A stretch of 64,000 nucleotides of DNA from Nocardioides marinus (GCF_013408145.1 NZ_JACBZI010000001.1:3672001-3736000), one strand, 5' to 3'. Positions 33,648 to 42,452 are shown, counted from the first letter of the stretch. Notes: generated by a model from the sequence alone, not told the origin. Made by a program: numbers and translations.

Positions 33648-34343
33648 TCAGAGGAAGATCAGCGGCAGCAGCACGAGCATCGACAGCGACCAGGTCAGGT
33701 GCGTGATGATCGGGCCCAGGATGCCACCGGACGCCCGGCGTTCCAGCCCGACCACGACCCCCAGCAGCACGGCGGCGAAGCTCAGCATCAGGTTGCCGGT
33801 CGCCATGGTGGCGATGGTGTAGGCGATGGTCGTGACCGTGACCGGGTGCTTGGGGACAGCGGCGTACGCCGCCCCGCGGAAGAAGAGCTCCTCGGCGATG
33901 CCGTTGACCGCCGTGATCAGCGCCAGCGCCCACAGCGTGCTCTCGTCGGTGTAGGCCAGCACGTCGCGGATCTGCTCGGTGAGCGGGTCCAGGAAGCCCA
34001 ACGAGCGCACGAGCAGGCCGCCGGCGGCGAAGATGCCCACGATCACCGCCCCCACCACGAACGGGGTGAGGACCGGGCGCACGTGGGCATCACGCAGCGC
34101 GATGCGGCCCAGGTGGAGCGGCCCCGAGGCGAAGGCCCCGACGGTCCACAGGGCCGCCATCACCAGGGTGAAGACGTAGAACTGGGTCGAGCCCGGCTCG
34201 GTGCGCAGCGAGAAGCCGAGCACCACGGCCCCCACGAGGACGAAGGCGATCACCACGAGCTGGCGGCGCCGCAGCGCCCGGGGTGACTCGCGGTGATCGC
34301 GAGGGACCATGTCCCACAGCGCGCGACGCACCTGCGCCCTCAT
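33648..34343 (-). CDS. CPBP-family intramembrane metalloprotease
   Basis: 231 residues with about seven membrane helices. The CPBP/Abi motif EELFFRG (about residues 151-157) carries the paired glutamates and arginine, and the second motif site is near ITHLTW at 217 (His). These residues form the metal site of the Rce1-like family (known). Substrates of bacterial members are mostly unknown. ATG at 34343 after an Arg-rich start. The gene is monocistronic by spacing. Confidence 0.85.
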   Translation of the reverse strand: MRAQVRRALWDMVPRDHRESPRALRRRQLVVIAFVLVGAVVLGFSLRTEPGSTQFYVFTLVMAALWTVGAFASGPLHLGRIALRDAHVRPVLTPFVVGAVIVGIFAAGGLLVRSLGFLDPLTEQIRDVLAYTDESTLWALALITAVNGIAEELFFRGAAYAAVPKHPVTVTTIAYTIATMATGNLMLSFAAVLLGVVVGLERRASGGILGPIITHLTWSLSMLVLLPLIFL

Positions 34344-34397
34344 GGTGACCTCCTCGTGGTGTCCGTGTCGGGTGCCCGTGTCGGGTGCCCGGCTGCC

Positions 34398-35861
34398 TCA
34401 GCGAGCCTTGGAGCTGAACGAGGCCGCGCTGTGCCGAGAGCCCGAGCCCGCGGCGGCCGAGGAACGCTGGCGCCCCTGACCGGAGCGCTGGCCGCCCTGG
34501 CCGCCCTGGCTGGAGCGCTGGCCGCCCTGGCCCGAGCCCGAGCCGCCGCGCCCGCGGCGCGACCGCGAACGGCCGCCGCCTGCACCCTGGGGCTTGCTCC
34601 GCGCACCGGCGCTCTTGCCGCTGCCCGACTGTCCCGACTGCTGGGTCGGCACGGTGAGCACCAGCCCGCCGGGGACCAGCACCCGCTCGCCGGGGGCGAG
34701 CTCGGAGAGCACCGGGTGGCCGGGGCCGTCCAGGACGGTGATCCGCGGCTTGATGCCGGCAGCCCGAGCGAGGTCGCGCACGTCGCGGTCCTGCTCGGGG
34801 GTGCTGAGGGTGACGACCGTGCCGGCCGACCCGGCCCGCGCCGTACGACCGGAGCGGTGCAGGTAGGCCTTGTGCTCGGCCGGCGGGTCGGCGTGGACGA
34901 CCAGCGAGACGTCGTCGACGTGGATGCCGCGCGCGGCGATGTCGGTGGCGACCAGCGTCGTGGCCTGGCCGGAGTGGAAGGCCTCCATGTTGCGGGTGCG
35001 AGCGCCCTGGCCGAGGTTGCCGTGCAGCTCCACGGTGGGGACGCCGGCCTTGTTGAGCTGGCGGGTCAGCGCCTTGGCGCCGTGCTTGGTGCGGGTGAAC
35101 ACGACCGTGCGACCCGGCGCGCTGGTCAGGTCGACCAGGGTGGGGAGGCGGTGCTCGCGCGCCAGCCGGAGGACGTGGTGGTCCATCGACTTCACCGGCG
35201 ACTGCGGCGAGTCGGCCTCGTGGGTGACGGGCTGGTCGAGGAACTGCTTGACCAGGACGTCGACGGCCCGGTCGAGGGTCGCCGAGAACAGCAGTCGCTG
35301 ACCGCCCTTCGGGGTCGCGTTCAGCAGCCGGCGCACGGCCGGCAGGAAGCCGAGGTCGGCCATGTGGTCGGCCTCGTCGAGCACGCTGACCTCGATGGCG
35401 TCGAGGCGGCAGTGGCCCTGGCCGATCAGGTCCTCGAGGCGGCCGGGGCAGGCGATGAGGACGTCGACGCCCTTGCGCAGCGCCTGGACCTGCGGGCCCT
35501 GGCCCACGCCGCCGAAGACGGTGCGGCTGGAGATGCCGGCCGCCTGCGCGAGCGGCGCCAGGGACTCCTGGACCTGGAGGGCCAGCTCGCGCGTCGGCAC
35601 GAGGACCAGCGCGCGGGGCCGAGAGGGGCCGGCCGGGCGGCCGCCGGAGAGGCGGGCCACCAGGGGCAGGAGGAAGGCGAAGGTCTTGCCCGAGCCCGTG
35701 CGGCCGCGGCCGAGCACGTCTCGGCCGGCGAGGGAGTCCGGCAGCGTGGCTGCCTGGATGGGGGTCGGGGTGGTGATGTCGAGGCCCGCGAGGACGCGGA
35801 CGAGGTCGGACGGGACGCCGAGATCGGCGAAGGACGTGGTCGTCACAGGGTTTCTACTCAC
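34398..35861 (-). CDS. DEAD-box RNA helicase
   Basis: 487 residues. Q motif SFADLGVPSDLVRVL, Walker A RTGSGKT, PTRELALQV, DEAD as VLDEADHMADLGFL, SAT as FSATLD, VATDIAARGIHV and HRSGRTARAG are present in order. The tail (about 385-487) is rich in Arg, Gly, Ser and Gln (GRGGSGSGQGGQRSSQGGQG) and probably binds RNA. Start uncertain: GTG 35861 gives a normal N-terminus, GTG 35846 is close by, and an in-frame ATG further upstream would add about 25 residues. No good ribosome site is seen, as in genes with long regulated leaders. Confidence 0.92.
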   Translation of the reverse strand: MSRNPVTTTSFADLGVPSDLVRVLAGLDITTPTPIQAATLPDSLAGRDVLGRGRTGSGKTFAFLLPLVARLSGGRPAGPSRPRALVLVPTRELALQVQESLAPLAQAAGISSRTVFGGVGQGPQVQALRKGVDVLIACPGRLEDLIGQGHCRLDAIEVSVLDEADHMADLGFLPAVRRLLNATPKGGQRLLFSATLDRAVDVLVKQFLDQPVTHEADSPQSPVKSMDHHVLRLAREHRLPTLVDLTSAPGRTVVFTRTKHGAKALTRQLNKAGVPTVELHGNLGQGARTRNMEAFHSGQATTLVATDIAARGIHVDDVSLVVHADPPAEHKAYLHRSGRTARAGSAGTVVTLSTPEQDRDVRDLARAAGIKPRITVLDGPGHPVLSELAPGERVLVPGGLVLTVPTQQSGQSGSGKSAGARSKPQGAGGGRSRSRRGRGGSGSGQGGQRSSQGGQGGQRSGQGRQRSSAAAGSGSRHSAASFSSKAR

Positions 35862-36041
35862 TGCAGGTGTGTCCCACCAGGTCGTCCGCGGCGCCGCGTG
35901 CTGCGGGGCGGACGTGTCTCCCATGCTGGGAGAGGAGCGGCCGGAGGGCCGCGAGCCCGGGGCGAGACCGGAACGGGCTGCTCCCCAGCGTACGGGGAGC
36001 AGCCCGCGTGGCCTAACCGTCGAGGCCGGGAGTGGCACGGC

Positions 36042-36233
36042 TCACGTGAGCCCGTCCTTGAGCCGCTTGCCGGCGTCCTTCACCTTCTCGCCGGCGTCCT
36101 TCACGGCAGCGGAGGCCTGGTCGCCCTTGCCCTCGCTCTCGAGCTCCTGGTCGTCGGTCGCCTTGCCGACGCTCTCCTTGCCCTGGCCCTTGAGGTCCTC
36201 GGCCTTGTTGGACAGCTTGTCATCCAGTCCCAT
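36042..36233 (-). CDS. CsbD-family stress protein
   Basis: 63-residue hydrophilic helical protein: DDKLSNKAEDLKGQGKESVG, then EGKGDQASAAVKDAGEKVKD. This is the CsbD pattern, a general stress protein of unclear function. ATG at 36233 is set by GGAGGTG just upstream; the longer frame is rejected. Close to a DEAD-box helicase, which may be chance. Confidence 0.9.
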   Translation of the reverse strand: MGLDDKLSNKAEDLKGQGKESVGKATDDQELESEGKGDQASAAVKDAGEKVKDAGKRLKDGLT

Positions 36234-36385
36234 GGTGCACCTCCGTTGTGGTGTGGTGTTCGGTGACGCCACCCATGGAACCCGGCGCTCGGCCCGCGCA
36301 GATCACCCCGCCGGGTCCGCCCACGGGGGTGGGTTTGCGCCCGGCGTACGACGGTGAGGATCCCTCCTCTGGGGGACCGGTCGGC

Positions 36386-37855
36386 TCAGGCGAACTCCAG
36401 CACCCCGTCGTCGAGGTCGCCGCGGCGGATGTGGCGGACGTCGACGAGGTAGTTCTGCTTCAGCAGCCACGGCGCACGGTCCCCCTGCACCGGCAGGTCG
36501 TCCAGCGCCCGGAGGACGTACCCGGACTGGAAGTCCATGAACGGCCTCTCGCCGACGCCCTCGTCGCGACGCGGCACGAACGAGCGCGTGCCGGTGCGGT
36601 CGAGGTGCTCGAGCATCCGGCACACGAAGTCGCTGACCAGGTCGGCCTTGAGGGTCCAGGAGGCGTTGGTGTAGCCGATGGTGAAGACGAAGTTCGGCAC
36701 GTCGGAGAGCATGAGGGCCTTGTAGGCCATGGTGTCGTGCAGCTTCACCTCCGCGCCGTCGACGGTCATCGCGAAGCCGCCGAAGGGCTTGAGCTTCAGC
36801 CCGGTGGCGGTGACGATCACGTCGGCCTCGAGGTGCTCGCCGGACGTGAGCCGGATGCCGGTCTCGTCGAAGGTCTCGATGGTGTCGGTGACGATGCTCG
36901 CCTCGCCGCTGCGCAGCGCCTTGAACAGGTCGGCGTTCGGGACGACGCACAGGCGCTGGTCCCACGGGTCGTAGCTGGGGTTGAAGTGCGTGTCGACGTC
37001 GACGTGGTCGGGCACCAGCCTCACCGTCTGGCTGCGGATGTACTTCCGCGCCCACGACGGCCACTTCTGGAAGGCCTGGTAGGAGCCGACCTGCGTGAGG
37101 ATGTTGGCCCACCGCACCACCGGGTAGCGCACCTTCTCCGGCAGCCTGGCGAGCTTGCGCGCCAGCGGGTCGCGCGCCGGCCGGTTGAGGACGTACGTCG
37201 GAGAGCGCTGCAGCATGGTGACGTGCTCGGCCTCGCCCGCCATCGCGGGCACCAGCGTGATCGCGGTGGCGCCCGAGCCGATGACGACGACCTTCTTGCC
37301 GGTGTGGTCGAGGTCCTCGGGCCAGAACTGCGGGTGCACGACCTGCCCCTGGAACCGCTCGGCACCGGGGAACTGCGGTGCGTGCCCGGTCTCGTAGTCG
37401 TAGTAGCCCGAGCAGCCCCACAGCAGGCCGCAGGTGATCGTCCGGGTCTCCGGCTCGCCGCCGGTCGAGCCTGTCGAGACCTCGACGGTCACGGTCCAGC
37501 GCTGGTCGCCGGAGTCCCAGGCCGCTGCAACGACCTTGTGGCGGTAGCGGATCAGTCGGTCGACGCCGTACTCCTCCGCGACGGTGCGCAGGTAGTCGAG
37601 GATCAGCGGACCGTCGGCCAGCGAGGTGTCGCTGGGCCAGGGACGCCAGCGGTAGCCGAAGGTGAACATGTCGGAGTCCGAGCGGATGCCGGGGTAGCGG
37701 AAGAGGTCCCACGTGCCGCCGAGGCTCTCGCGGGCCTCCAGGACCGCCACGCTGCGGCCCGGGTGGCGGCTGCGCAGCTGCGCGGCGGCACCGATGCCGG
37801 ACAGGCCGGCCCCCACCACCAGGACGTCGACGTGCTCGGGCTGGGTCTGGCTCAT
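36386..37855 (-). CDS. Flavin-containing (Baeyer-Villiger-type) monooxygenase
   Basis: 489 residues. FAD motif VVGAGLSGIG (14-23), the Baeyer-Villiger fingerprint FQGQVVHPQFWPEDLD (about 165-180) and NADPH motif VIGSGATAITL (about 188). Overall close to EthA-type enzymes, which oxidise ketones or thioamides with O2 and NADPH (known). An inserted segment EVSTGSTGGEPE at about residue 130 is coded by a palindromic motif GGTCGAGCCTGTCGAGACC. ATG 37855 has TACCGT six bases upstream. Confidence 0.9.
   Translation of the reverse strand: MSQTQPEHVDVLVVGAGLSGIGAAAQLRSRHPGRSVAVLEARESLGGTWDLFRYPGIRSDSDMFTFGYRWRPWPSDTSLADGPLILDYLRTVAEEYGVDRLIRYRHKVVAAAWDSGDQRWTVTVEVSTGSTGGEPETRTITCGLLWGCSGYYDYETGHAPQFPGAERFQGQVVHPQFWPEDLDHTGKKVVVIGSGATAITLVPAMAGEAEHVTMLQRSPTYVLNRPARDPLARKLARLPEKVRYPVVRWANILTQVGSYQAFQKWPSWARKYIRSQTVRLVPDHVDVDTHFNPSYDPWDQRLCVVPNADLFKALRSGEASIVTDTIETFDETGIRLTSGEHLEADVIVTATGLKLKPFGGFAMTVDGAEVKLHDTMAYKALMLSDVPNFVFTIGYTNASWTLKADLVSDFVCRMLEHLDRTGTRSFVPRRDEGVGERPFMDFQSGYVLRALDDLPVQGDRAPWLLKQNYLVDVRHIRRGDLDDGVLEFA
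37463..37481. repeat. Intragenic palindromic motif GGTCGAGCCTGTCGAGACC
   Basis: 19-bp near-palindrome inside the monooxygenase gene, coding VSTGST on the minus strand. It resembles the ends of the 47-bp repeats (GGTCGAGCA...GTCGAGACC) in shortened form. Confidence 0.45.
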
Positions 37856-37861
37856 GGGGAG

Positions 37862-37867
37862 ACGGTA
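37862..37867 (-). promoter_or_regulatory. Leaderless-type -10 (TACCGT) for the monooxygenase
   Basis: TACCGT six bases before ATG 37855. Further upstream 37883-37903 is AT-rich (TTGACAGATGTTCATTAG on the plus strand) and could bind a regulator. Confidence 0.5.
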
Positions 37868-37906
37868 GCCGAGAGCCGGGGCTATTGACAGATGTTCATT
37901 AGCGTT

Positions 37907-38007
37907 GCTGGTCGAGCAGCGAGGAGCGCCAGCGACGAGCGGGCGTCGAGACCGCCCTCAACCGGTGGTCTCGACGCCCGCTCGCTGGCGCTCGCTGCTC
38001 GACCAGC
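37907..38007. repeat. Two 47-bp-family repeats (REP-A) head to head, forming a long hairpin
   Basis: Forward copy 37907-37953 (GCTGGTCGAGCAGCGAGGAG to GTCGAGACC) and reverse copy 37967-38007 are complementary except for two 3-base deletions, with a 13-base loop. It lies between the amidotransferase stop at 38012 and the monooxygenase start, so it would fold at the 3' end of the amidotransferase transcript. Confidence 0.85.
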
Positions 38008-38011
38008 TTCC

Positions 38012-38755
38012 TCAGCGTGCGAAGAGCTCCACGAAGCGCGCCAGCAGGCGCGGCGGCTCGGTGACCCGGGCGGCGCGGGCGGAGTCGATGAGCGCACTGG
38101 CCCCGGCGGGCTCGAAGTACCCGTAGTGCCGGTAGACCTCGATCCGGGTCACGAGACCGTCGTTGTCGAGCTCGGGGTGGAACTGGGTGGCGTAGACACG
38201 CGAGCCGAGGCGGAACGCCTGGACCGGGCAGGTCGCCGAGGAGGCGAGCAGCACCGCGCCCCGCGGGAGCGTGTGGACGGCCTCCTTGTGGCCGAGGAAG
38301 GCGTCGAACGTCGGCGGCAGCACGCCGAGGAGCGGGTCCTCGGCGCCCTGGTCGGTGAGGGTGATCGGCACCGCCCCGATCGGCTCCCCGTAGGTCCGGT
38401 CGACCATGCCCCCGAGCAGGCCGCCGAGCGTCCCGATGCCGTAGCAGCAGCCCAGGAAGGCGGTGTCGGTCTCCACGACCTGCAACGCCAGCGCGCGCAG
38501 CTCGGCCTCCGCCCGCAGCTGCGCGGGCGACTTGCGCTCCTCGGGGTCGGAGACGTTGAACGGACCGCCGCCGAGGATGACCCCGGACCAGTCGTCGAGG
38601 TCCACCTCGCCCAGCACGTCGGCCAGGGAGTCCCGCTCCAGCCGCACCCGCCGGCACTGGGACTCCTCGAGCCCGGAGAAGCGGAGGACGGCGTCGTACT
38701 CGCCGTCGGCGGCGACGTCCTCGGCCCGGGTGCCGAGGAAGAGGAAGGGCCGCAC
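38012..38755 (-). CDS. Class I glutamine amidotransferase
   Basis: 247-residue GATase1-type protein, resembling stand-alone GuaA-N-like enzymes. Nucleophile Cys in FLGCCYGIGTLGG (about residues 105-106) and catalytic His in ATQFHPELDN (about 190), with Glu nearby in the same segment. It releases ammonia from glutamine for a partner synthase, or acts on gamma-glutamyl compounds; no partner is adjacent. GTG start at 38755 with TAGGCT six bases upstream and no ribosome site. Confidence 0.88.
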   Translation of the reverse strand: MRPFLFLGTRAEDVAADGEYDAVLRFSGLEESQCRRVRLERDSLADVLGEVDLDDWSGVILGGGPFNVSDPEERKSPAQLRAEAELRALALQVVETDTAFLGCCYGIGTLGGLLGGMVDRTYGEPIGAVPITLTDQGAEDPLLGVLPPTFDAFLGHKEAVHTLPRGAVLLASSATCPVQAFRLGSRVYATQFHPELDNDGLVTRIEVYRHYGYFEPAGASALIDSARAARVTEPPRLLARFVELFAR

Positions 38756-38761
38756 CGGCCC

Positions 38762-38767
38762 AGCCTA
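38762..38767 (-). promoter_or_regulatory. Leaderless-type -10 (TAGGCT) for the amidotransferase
   Basis: TAGGCT, then GGGCCG, then GTG 38755. Confidence 0.55.
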
Positions 38768-38777
38768 GGAAGGATCC

Positions 38778-39947
38778 TCAGGCCTGGACCGCGGCCCCCC
38801 GCTCGATGAGACCGTCGACGTCACCGACGCCCCAGGCCGTCAGGGCCTCGCGGGTGTGGATGCCGGCCTTCTCCGAGGGCGGCAGACCCAGGGTGGCGGG
38901 GGTGCGGGAGAAGCGCGGCGCCGGCTGCGGCTGCACGACGCCGTCCTTCTCGACGAACACCTCACGGGCCGCCATGTGCGGGTGGTCCTTGGCCTCGCTG
39001 ATCGGGATGATGCCCGCCACGCAGGCGTCGGTGCCCTCGAAGAGCGCGACCCACTCGGCCTGGGTGCGCTGCTTGAAGGTCTCGGCGAACAGCGCACGCA
39101 TCTCGTCGAAGCGGTCGAACTCCATCTGGCCCGGGCACCGGTCGCCGAGGTCGAGCAGCCGCACCAGCTCGGCGAAGAACTGCGGCTCGAGCGCGCCGAC
39201 GCTCATGTGCCGGCCGTCGGAGGTCTCGTAGACGTCGTAGAAGGGGGCCCCGCCGTCGAGCAGGTTGGCCGCGCGCTCCTCGCGGAAGGCACCCGAGTGC
39301 AGGAAGGCGGCGGTCATGGCGTTGAGGCTGGCGGTGCCGTCGACGATCGCGGCGTCGATCACCTGGCCCTGGCCGGAGACCCTGGCCTCGAGCAGCGCGG
39401 CGAGGATGCCGATCACGAGGTACGTCGAGCCGCCGCCGAAGTCGCCGACCAGGTTGGCGGGGAAGTGCGGGCGGCTCTTGTCCTGACCAAGGCCGAAGAG
39501 GGTGCCGGTGATGGCGATGTAGTTCATGTCGTGGCCGGCCGCGGTGGCCAGGGGGCCGTCCTGGCCCCACCCGGTCATCCGGCCGTAGACCAGCCGCGGA
39601 TTGCGCTCGTGGCAGTGCTCGGGCCCGAAGCCGAGGCGTTCCGCGACACCGGGGCGCATGCCCTCGATCAGCACGTCGGCACCCTCGACGAGGTCCAGGA
39701 CCGTGGCGACGGCCTCGGGATCCTTGAGGTTGAGAGCGACGCTGGGGCGGCCGCGGTTGAGCAGGTCGTGGGACCCACCGGTCATCGCCTGGCCGCCGGG
39801 GCGGTCGACGCGGATGACGTCGGCGCCGAGGTCGGCGAGCAGCATGCAGGCGTGCGGCCCGGGGCCGATCCCGGCGATCTCGACGACCTTGACGCCCTTC
39901 AGCGGGCCCGTGCCCTGCCCCAGCTCGATGCTCATGGGCGGGATCAT
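38778..39947 (-). CDS. CaiB/BaiF family CoA-transferase or alpha-methylacyl-CoA racemase
   Basis: 389 residues. The N-terminus LKGVKVVEIAGIGPGPHACM and LGADVIRVDRPGG are typical of alpha-methylacyl-CoA racemase-like family III proteins; HDMNYIAITGTL and GGSTYLVIGILAALLEA follow. The motif GHDMNY carries His/Asp catalytic residues of racemases (family knowledge). This would let branched (2R)-methylacyl-CoA enter beta-oxidation. ATG 39947 sits at the edge of a TGACA-N7-TGTCA palindrome like the one in the fadA promoter; ATG 39935 is the alternative start. Confidence 0.88.
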   Translation of the reverse strand: MIPPMSIELGQGTGPLKGVKVVEIAGIGPGPHACMLLADLGADVIRVDRPGGQAMTGGSHDLLNRGRPSVALNLKDPEAVATVLDLVEGADVLIEGMRPGVAERLGFGPEHCHERNPRLVYGRMTGWGQDGPLATAAGHDMNYIAITGTLFGLGQDKSRPHFPANLVGDFGGGSTYLVIGILAALLEARVSGQGQVIDAAIVDGTASLNAMTAAFLHSGAFREERAANLLDGGAPFYDVYETSDGRHMSVGALEPQFFAELVRLLDLGDRCPGQMEFDRFDEMRALFAETFKQRTQAEWVALFEGTDACVAGIIPISEAKDHPHMAAREVFVEKDGVVQPQPAPRFSRTPATLGLPPSEKAGIHTREALTAWGVGDVDGLIERGAAVQA

Positions 39948-39963
39948 GACAGCAAAACTGTCA
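39947..39963. promoter_or_regulatory. Palindrome TGACAGCAAAACTGTCA at the CoA-transferase start
   Basis: 17-bp perfect palindrome with 6-bp arms that overlaps the ATG at 39947. Its TGACA-N7-TGTCA frame equals that of 23810-23826 in the fadA promoter, so the same MerR regulator may bind both (inference). Confidence 0.6.
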
Positions 39964-39979
39964 CCGTGCGAGGGGTGGT

Positions 39980-40717
39980 TCAGGATGGGAGCACCCGGCG
40001 CAGGAAGGCGCGGGTCCGCTCCTGCTCGGGACGGGTGAAGATCCGGTCCGGTGGGCCCTGCTCGAGGATCCGGCCGCCCTCCAGGAAGCACACGGTGGTG
40101 GCCACCTCGCGGGCGAAGGCCATCTCGTGGGTGGCCAGCACCATCGTCGTCCCGCCCGCGGCGAGGTCGCGGACGATGTCGAGCACCTCGCCCACCAGCT
40201 CGGGGTCGAGCGCCGCGGTGATCTCGTCGAGCAGCAGCAGGGTCGGCTGCGTGCACAGGGCTCGTACGACGGCAGCGCGCTGCTGCTGGCCACCCGAGAG
40301 TCGATCGGGGTGCTTGTCCACGTGCTCGGCGAGCCCGAAGCGACCCAGCAGGTCCAGTGCCCGGTCGCGGGCCTCGCGACGACCGACACCGTGGGCCCGC
40401 CGCGGCGCGAGCGTGCAGTTCTCCAGGATCGTCAGGTGCGGGAAGAGGTTGTAGGCCTGGAAGACCATGCCCATCCGGCGGCGCACCGCGCGCAGGTCCA
40501 CCTCGGGGTCGGTGATCTCCACGCCGTCGAGGTGGATGGTGCCGTCGTCGACGGGCTCGAGCAGGTCCAGGCAGCGCAGCAGCGTGGACTTGCCGGACCC
40601 CGAGGAGCCGATCAGGCACACCACGTCGCCCGCGGCCACGCTCAGGGAGACGTCGTCGAGGACCAGCCGCTCGCCGTACGCCTTGCGCAGGCCGCGGACC
40701 TCCAGCAGCGCACTCAT
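39980..40717 (-). CDS. Polar amino-acid ABC transporter ATP-binding protein (GlnQ-like)
   Basis: 245-residue ATPase: Walker A GSSGSGKST (about 37-45), VFQAYNLFPHLT (Q-loop), signature LSGGQQQR, Walker B LLLLDEITAALDPE (Ile replaces the usual Pro/Thr neighbours but the DE pair is intact), H-loop ATHEM. VFQAYNLFPHLTILEN is typical of the polar amino-acid uptake family. Overlaps the permease gene by 4 bp. Confidence 0.94.
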   Translation of the reverse strand: MSALLEVRGLRKAYGERLVLDDVSLSVAAGDVVCLIGSSGSGKSTLLRCLDLLEPVDDGTIHLDGVEITDPEVDLRAVRRRMGMVFQAYNLFPHLTILENCTLAPRRAHGVGRREARDRALDLLGRFGLAEHVDKHPDRLSGGQQQRAAVVRALCTQPTLLLLDEITAALDPELVGEVLDIVRDLAAGGTTMVLATHEMAFAREVATTVCFLEGGRILEQGPPDRIFTRPEQERTRAFLRRVLPS

Positions 40718-41571
40718 CGTGCCCCCGCCCTCTCGCGCTCGACCAGGCGGCGCTGCAACCAGTCGGTGAGCCGTGCCAGCGGCACCGTCATCGCGACGAA
40801 GAACGCCGCGACCACCACGAGCGGGGTGTAGTTGAAGTTGTAGGCGCCGTAGTCACGCGCGGTGTAGACGGCGTCGAAGACCCCGACCGCGGAGACCAGC
40901 GCGGTGTCCTTCTGCAGCGAGACGAAGTCGTTGAGCAGCGGCGGGACGACGCGACGCACCGCTTGCGGCACCACCACGTGGCGCAGCGTGCGCACGTGCC
41001 CCAGGCCGAGGGCCTGGGCGCTGGCCACCTGCGAGGGGTGGACGGAGTCGATGCCGGCCCGGAACACCTCCGCGACGTAGGCGGAGTAGGAGATCACCAG
41101 GGCGACCCCGGCCCAGAAGGTCCGGTCGTTGGTGAGCCCCTCCAGCTGCAGGGCCGGGACCCCGAACCCCAGCAGCACCACCAGCAGGATCGTGGGGATG
41201 CCACGCACCACGTCGGTGTAGGCGACGGCCACGACCCGCACCGGCGCCAGCCAGGGCGACCGAGTGCCGCGCGAGACGGCGATCAACAGGGCCAGCGGCA
41301 GGATCGCCAGCTGGCACAGCACGAAGAGCCGGATGTTGAGCCAGATCCCGTCGAGGATCGCCGGGAACGACTCGCGAGCGTCCTCCCAGGAGAAGAACAG
41401 TGCCTGGACCCGAGGCCACCCGGGCGCGGTGAGGAGCCCGAGGAGCAGCAGCCCGAGGACGACGACGGTGGTGCCGGTGGAGACCAGCAGGGAGCGCCGC
41501 CGCTGGCGGCGACGGACCTCGCGGCGGCCCAGCTCGTGCTCGCTGGGGGTCCAGCCCCCGGCAGGGCCCAC
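40714..41571 (-). CDS. Polar amino-acid ABC transporter permease
   Basis: 285 residues. Membrane helices at about residues 30-50, 80-105, 125-155, 180-200 and 250-275. The ATPase-contact EAA loop ASAQALGLGHVRTLRHVVVPQAVRRVVPPL (about 200-229; only its pattern EAAxxxG-like is used) is typical of the HisMQ family. GTG start at 41571 shares one base with the binding-protein stop (TAGTG). The long apparent extension upstream is antisense. Confidence 0.93.
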   Translation of the reverse strand: MGPAGGWTPSEHELGRREVRRRQRRRSLLVSTGTTVVVLGLLLLGLLTAPGWPRVQALFFSWEDARESFPAILDGIWLNIRLFVLCQLAILPLALLIAVSRGTRSPWLAPVRVVAVAYTDVVRGIPTILLVVLLGFGVPALQLEGLTNDRTFWAGVALVISYSAYVAEVFRAGIDSVHPSQVASAQALGLGHVRTLRHVVVPQAVRRVVPPLLNDFVSLQKDTALVSAVGVFDAVYTARDYGAYNFNYTPLVVVAAFFVAMTVPLARLTDWLQRRLVERERAGAR

Positions 41572-42452
41572 TACTGGAGCTCGGGGACGTCGACGACGTC
41601 GGAGAGCCACTCGGTCTCGATGGCCTCCAGCGTGCCGTCCTCGCGCATCGCGAGGAGGGCGGCGTCCACGCAGGGGACCAGCGGGGAGCCCTTCTCGAAG
41701 AGCATCCCGAACTCCTCCTGGTCGCCGGTCTCGGGCTGGAACTGCCCGACGATCACGCTGTCCTCGATCTCCACGGCGGAGATGTAGAACGCGGTGGGCA
41801 GGTCGGCCAGGATCGCGTCGACCTGGTCGTTGACCAGCGCCTGCTTGGCGGCGTTGGTGTCCTCGAAGACGGCCGGGTCCTCCGTGGGCGCGATGATCTC
41901 GCGGATCGCGGTCAGCGAGGTGGTGCCCGTCTGGGCGCCGAGGCGCAGGTCGGCGAGGTCGGCCAGGCTGGTGGCCTCCGCGCCGGCGGTCCCGTCGAGG
42001 GCGATCACGGCCTGCGCGGCCTGGTAGTAGCCCTCGGAGAAGTCCACGACCTCGGCACGCTTCGGGGTGATCGAGATCTGGTTGATGTCCAGGTCGAACT
42101 CCTTCGCGCCGGGCGCGTAGGAGGTGTTGAAGGGGACCTTCACCCAGGTGACCTGGTCCTCGGAGAAGCCGAGGCGGTCGGCGACCTCGTAGGCGACCGC
42201 GCTCTCGTAGCCCTCGCCGTTGGTGGGGTCGTTGCCCACGAACCACGGGTCGTACGCCGGGGAGTCGGTGCCGACGGTCAGCACGCCGGGCTCCAGGAGC
42301 ATCTCGTCGGTGACGCAGTCCGCGGGGTCCAGGTCGTCGGCCGGCGCACTGGGGGCGGCGGCCGGGTCGGACGCCTCCTCGATGGGGGCGCAGGCGGTCA
42401 GGGCCAGCGCCCCGAGTGCGAGGACGGCGGCGGAGGCGAGGGTGCGGCGCAT
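41571..42452 (-). CDS. Amino-acid ABC transporter substrate-binding lipoprotein
   Basis: 293 residues with a lipoprotein signal: basic MRR, hydrophobic stretch, then LTAC lipobox with Cys at residue 21. The family III solute-binding pattern follows: LTVGTDSPAYDPWF, GYESAVAYEVADRLGF, FDLDINQISITPKRAEVVDFS. Anchored outside the membrane, it delivers a polar amino acid to the permease encoded next. ATG 42452 is set by TACGAT six bases upstream; the longer frame is antisense to PadR. Confidence 0.94.
   Translation of the reverse strand: MRRTLASAAVLALGALALTACAPIEEASDPAAAPSAPADDLDPADCVTDEMLLEPGVLTVGTDSPAYDPWFVGNDPTNGEGYESAVAYEVADRLGFSEDQVTWVKVPFNTSYAPGAKEFDLDINQISITPKRAEVVDFSEGYYQAAQAVIALDGTAGAEATSLADLADLRLGAQTGTTSLTAIREIIAPTEDPAVFEDTNAAKQALVNDQVDAILADLPTAFYISAVEIEDSVIVGQFQPETGDQEEFGMLFEKGSPLVPCVDAALLAMREDGTLEAIETEWLSDVVDVPELQ

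Noticed and set aside
38778-40619. Fusion of an ABC ATPase fragment with the CoA-transferase
   Set aside because: The frame merely stays open upstream into the opposite reading of the ATPase gene; the true N-terminus of the CoA-transferase is at about 39947.
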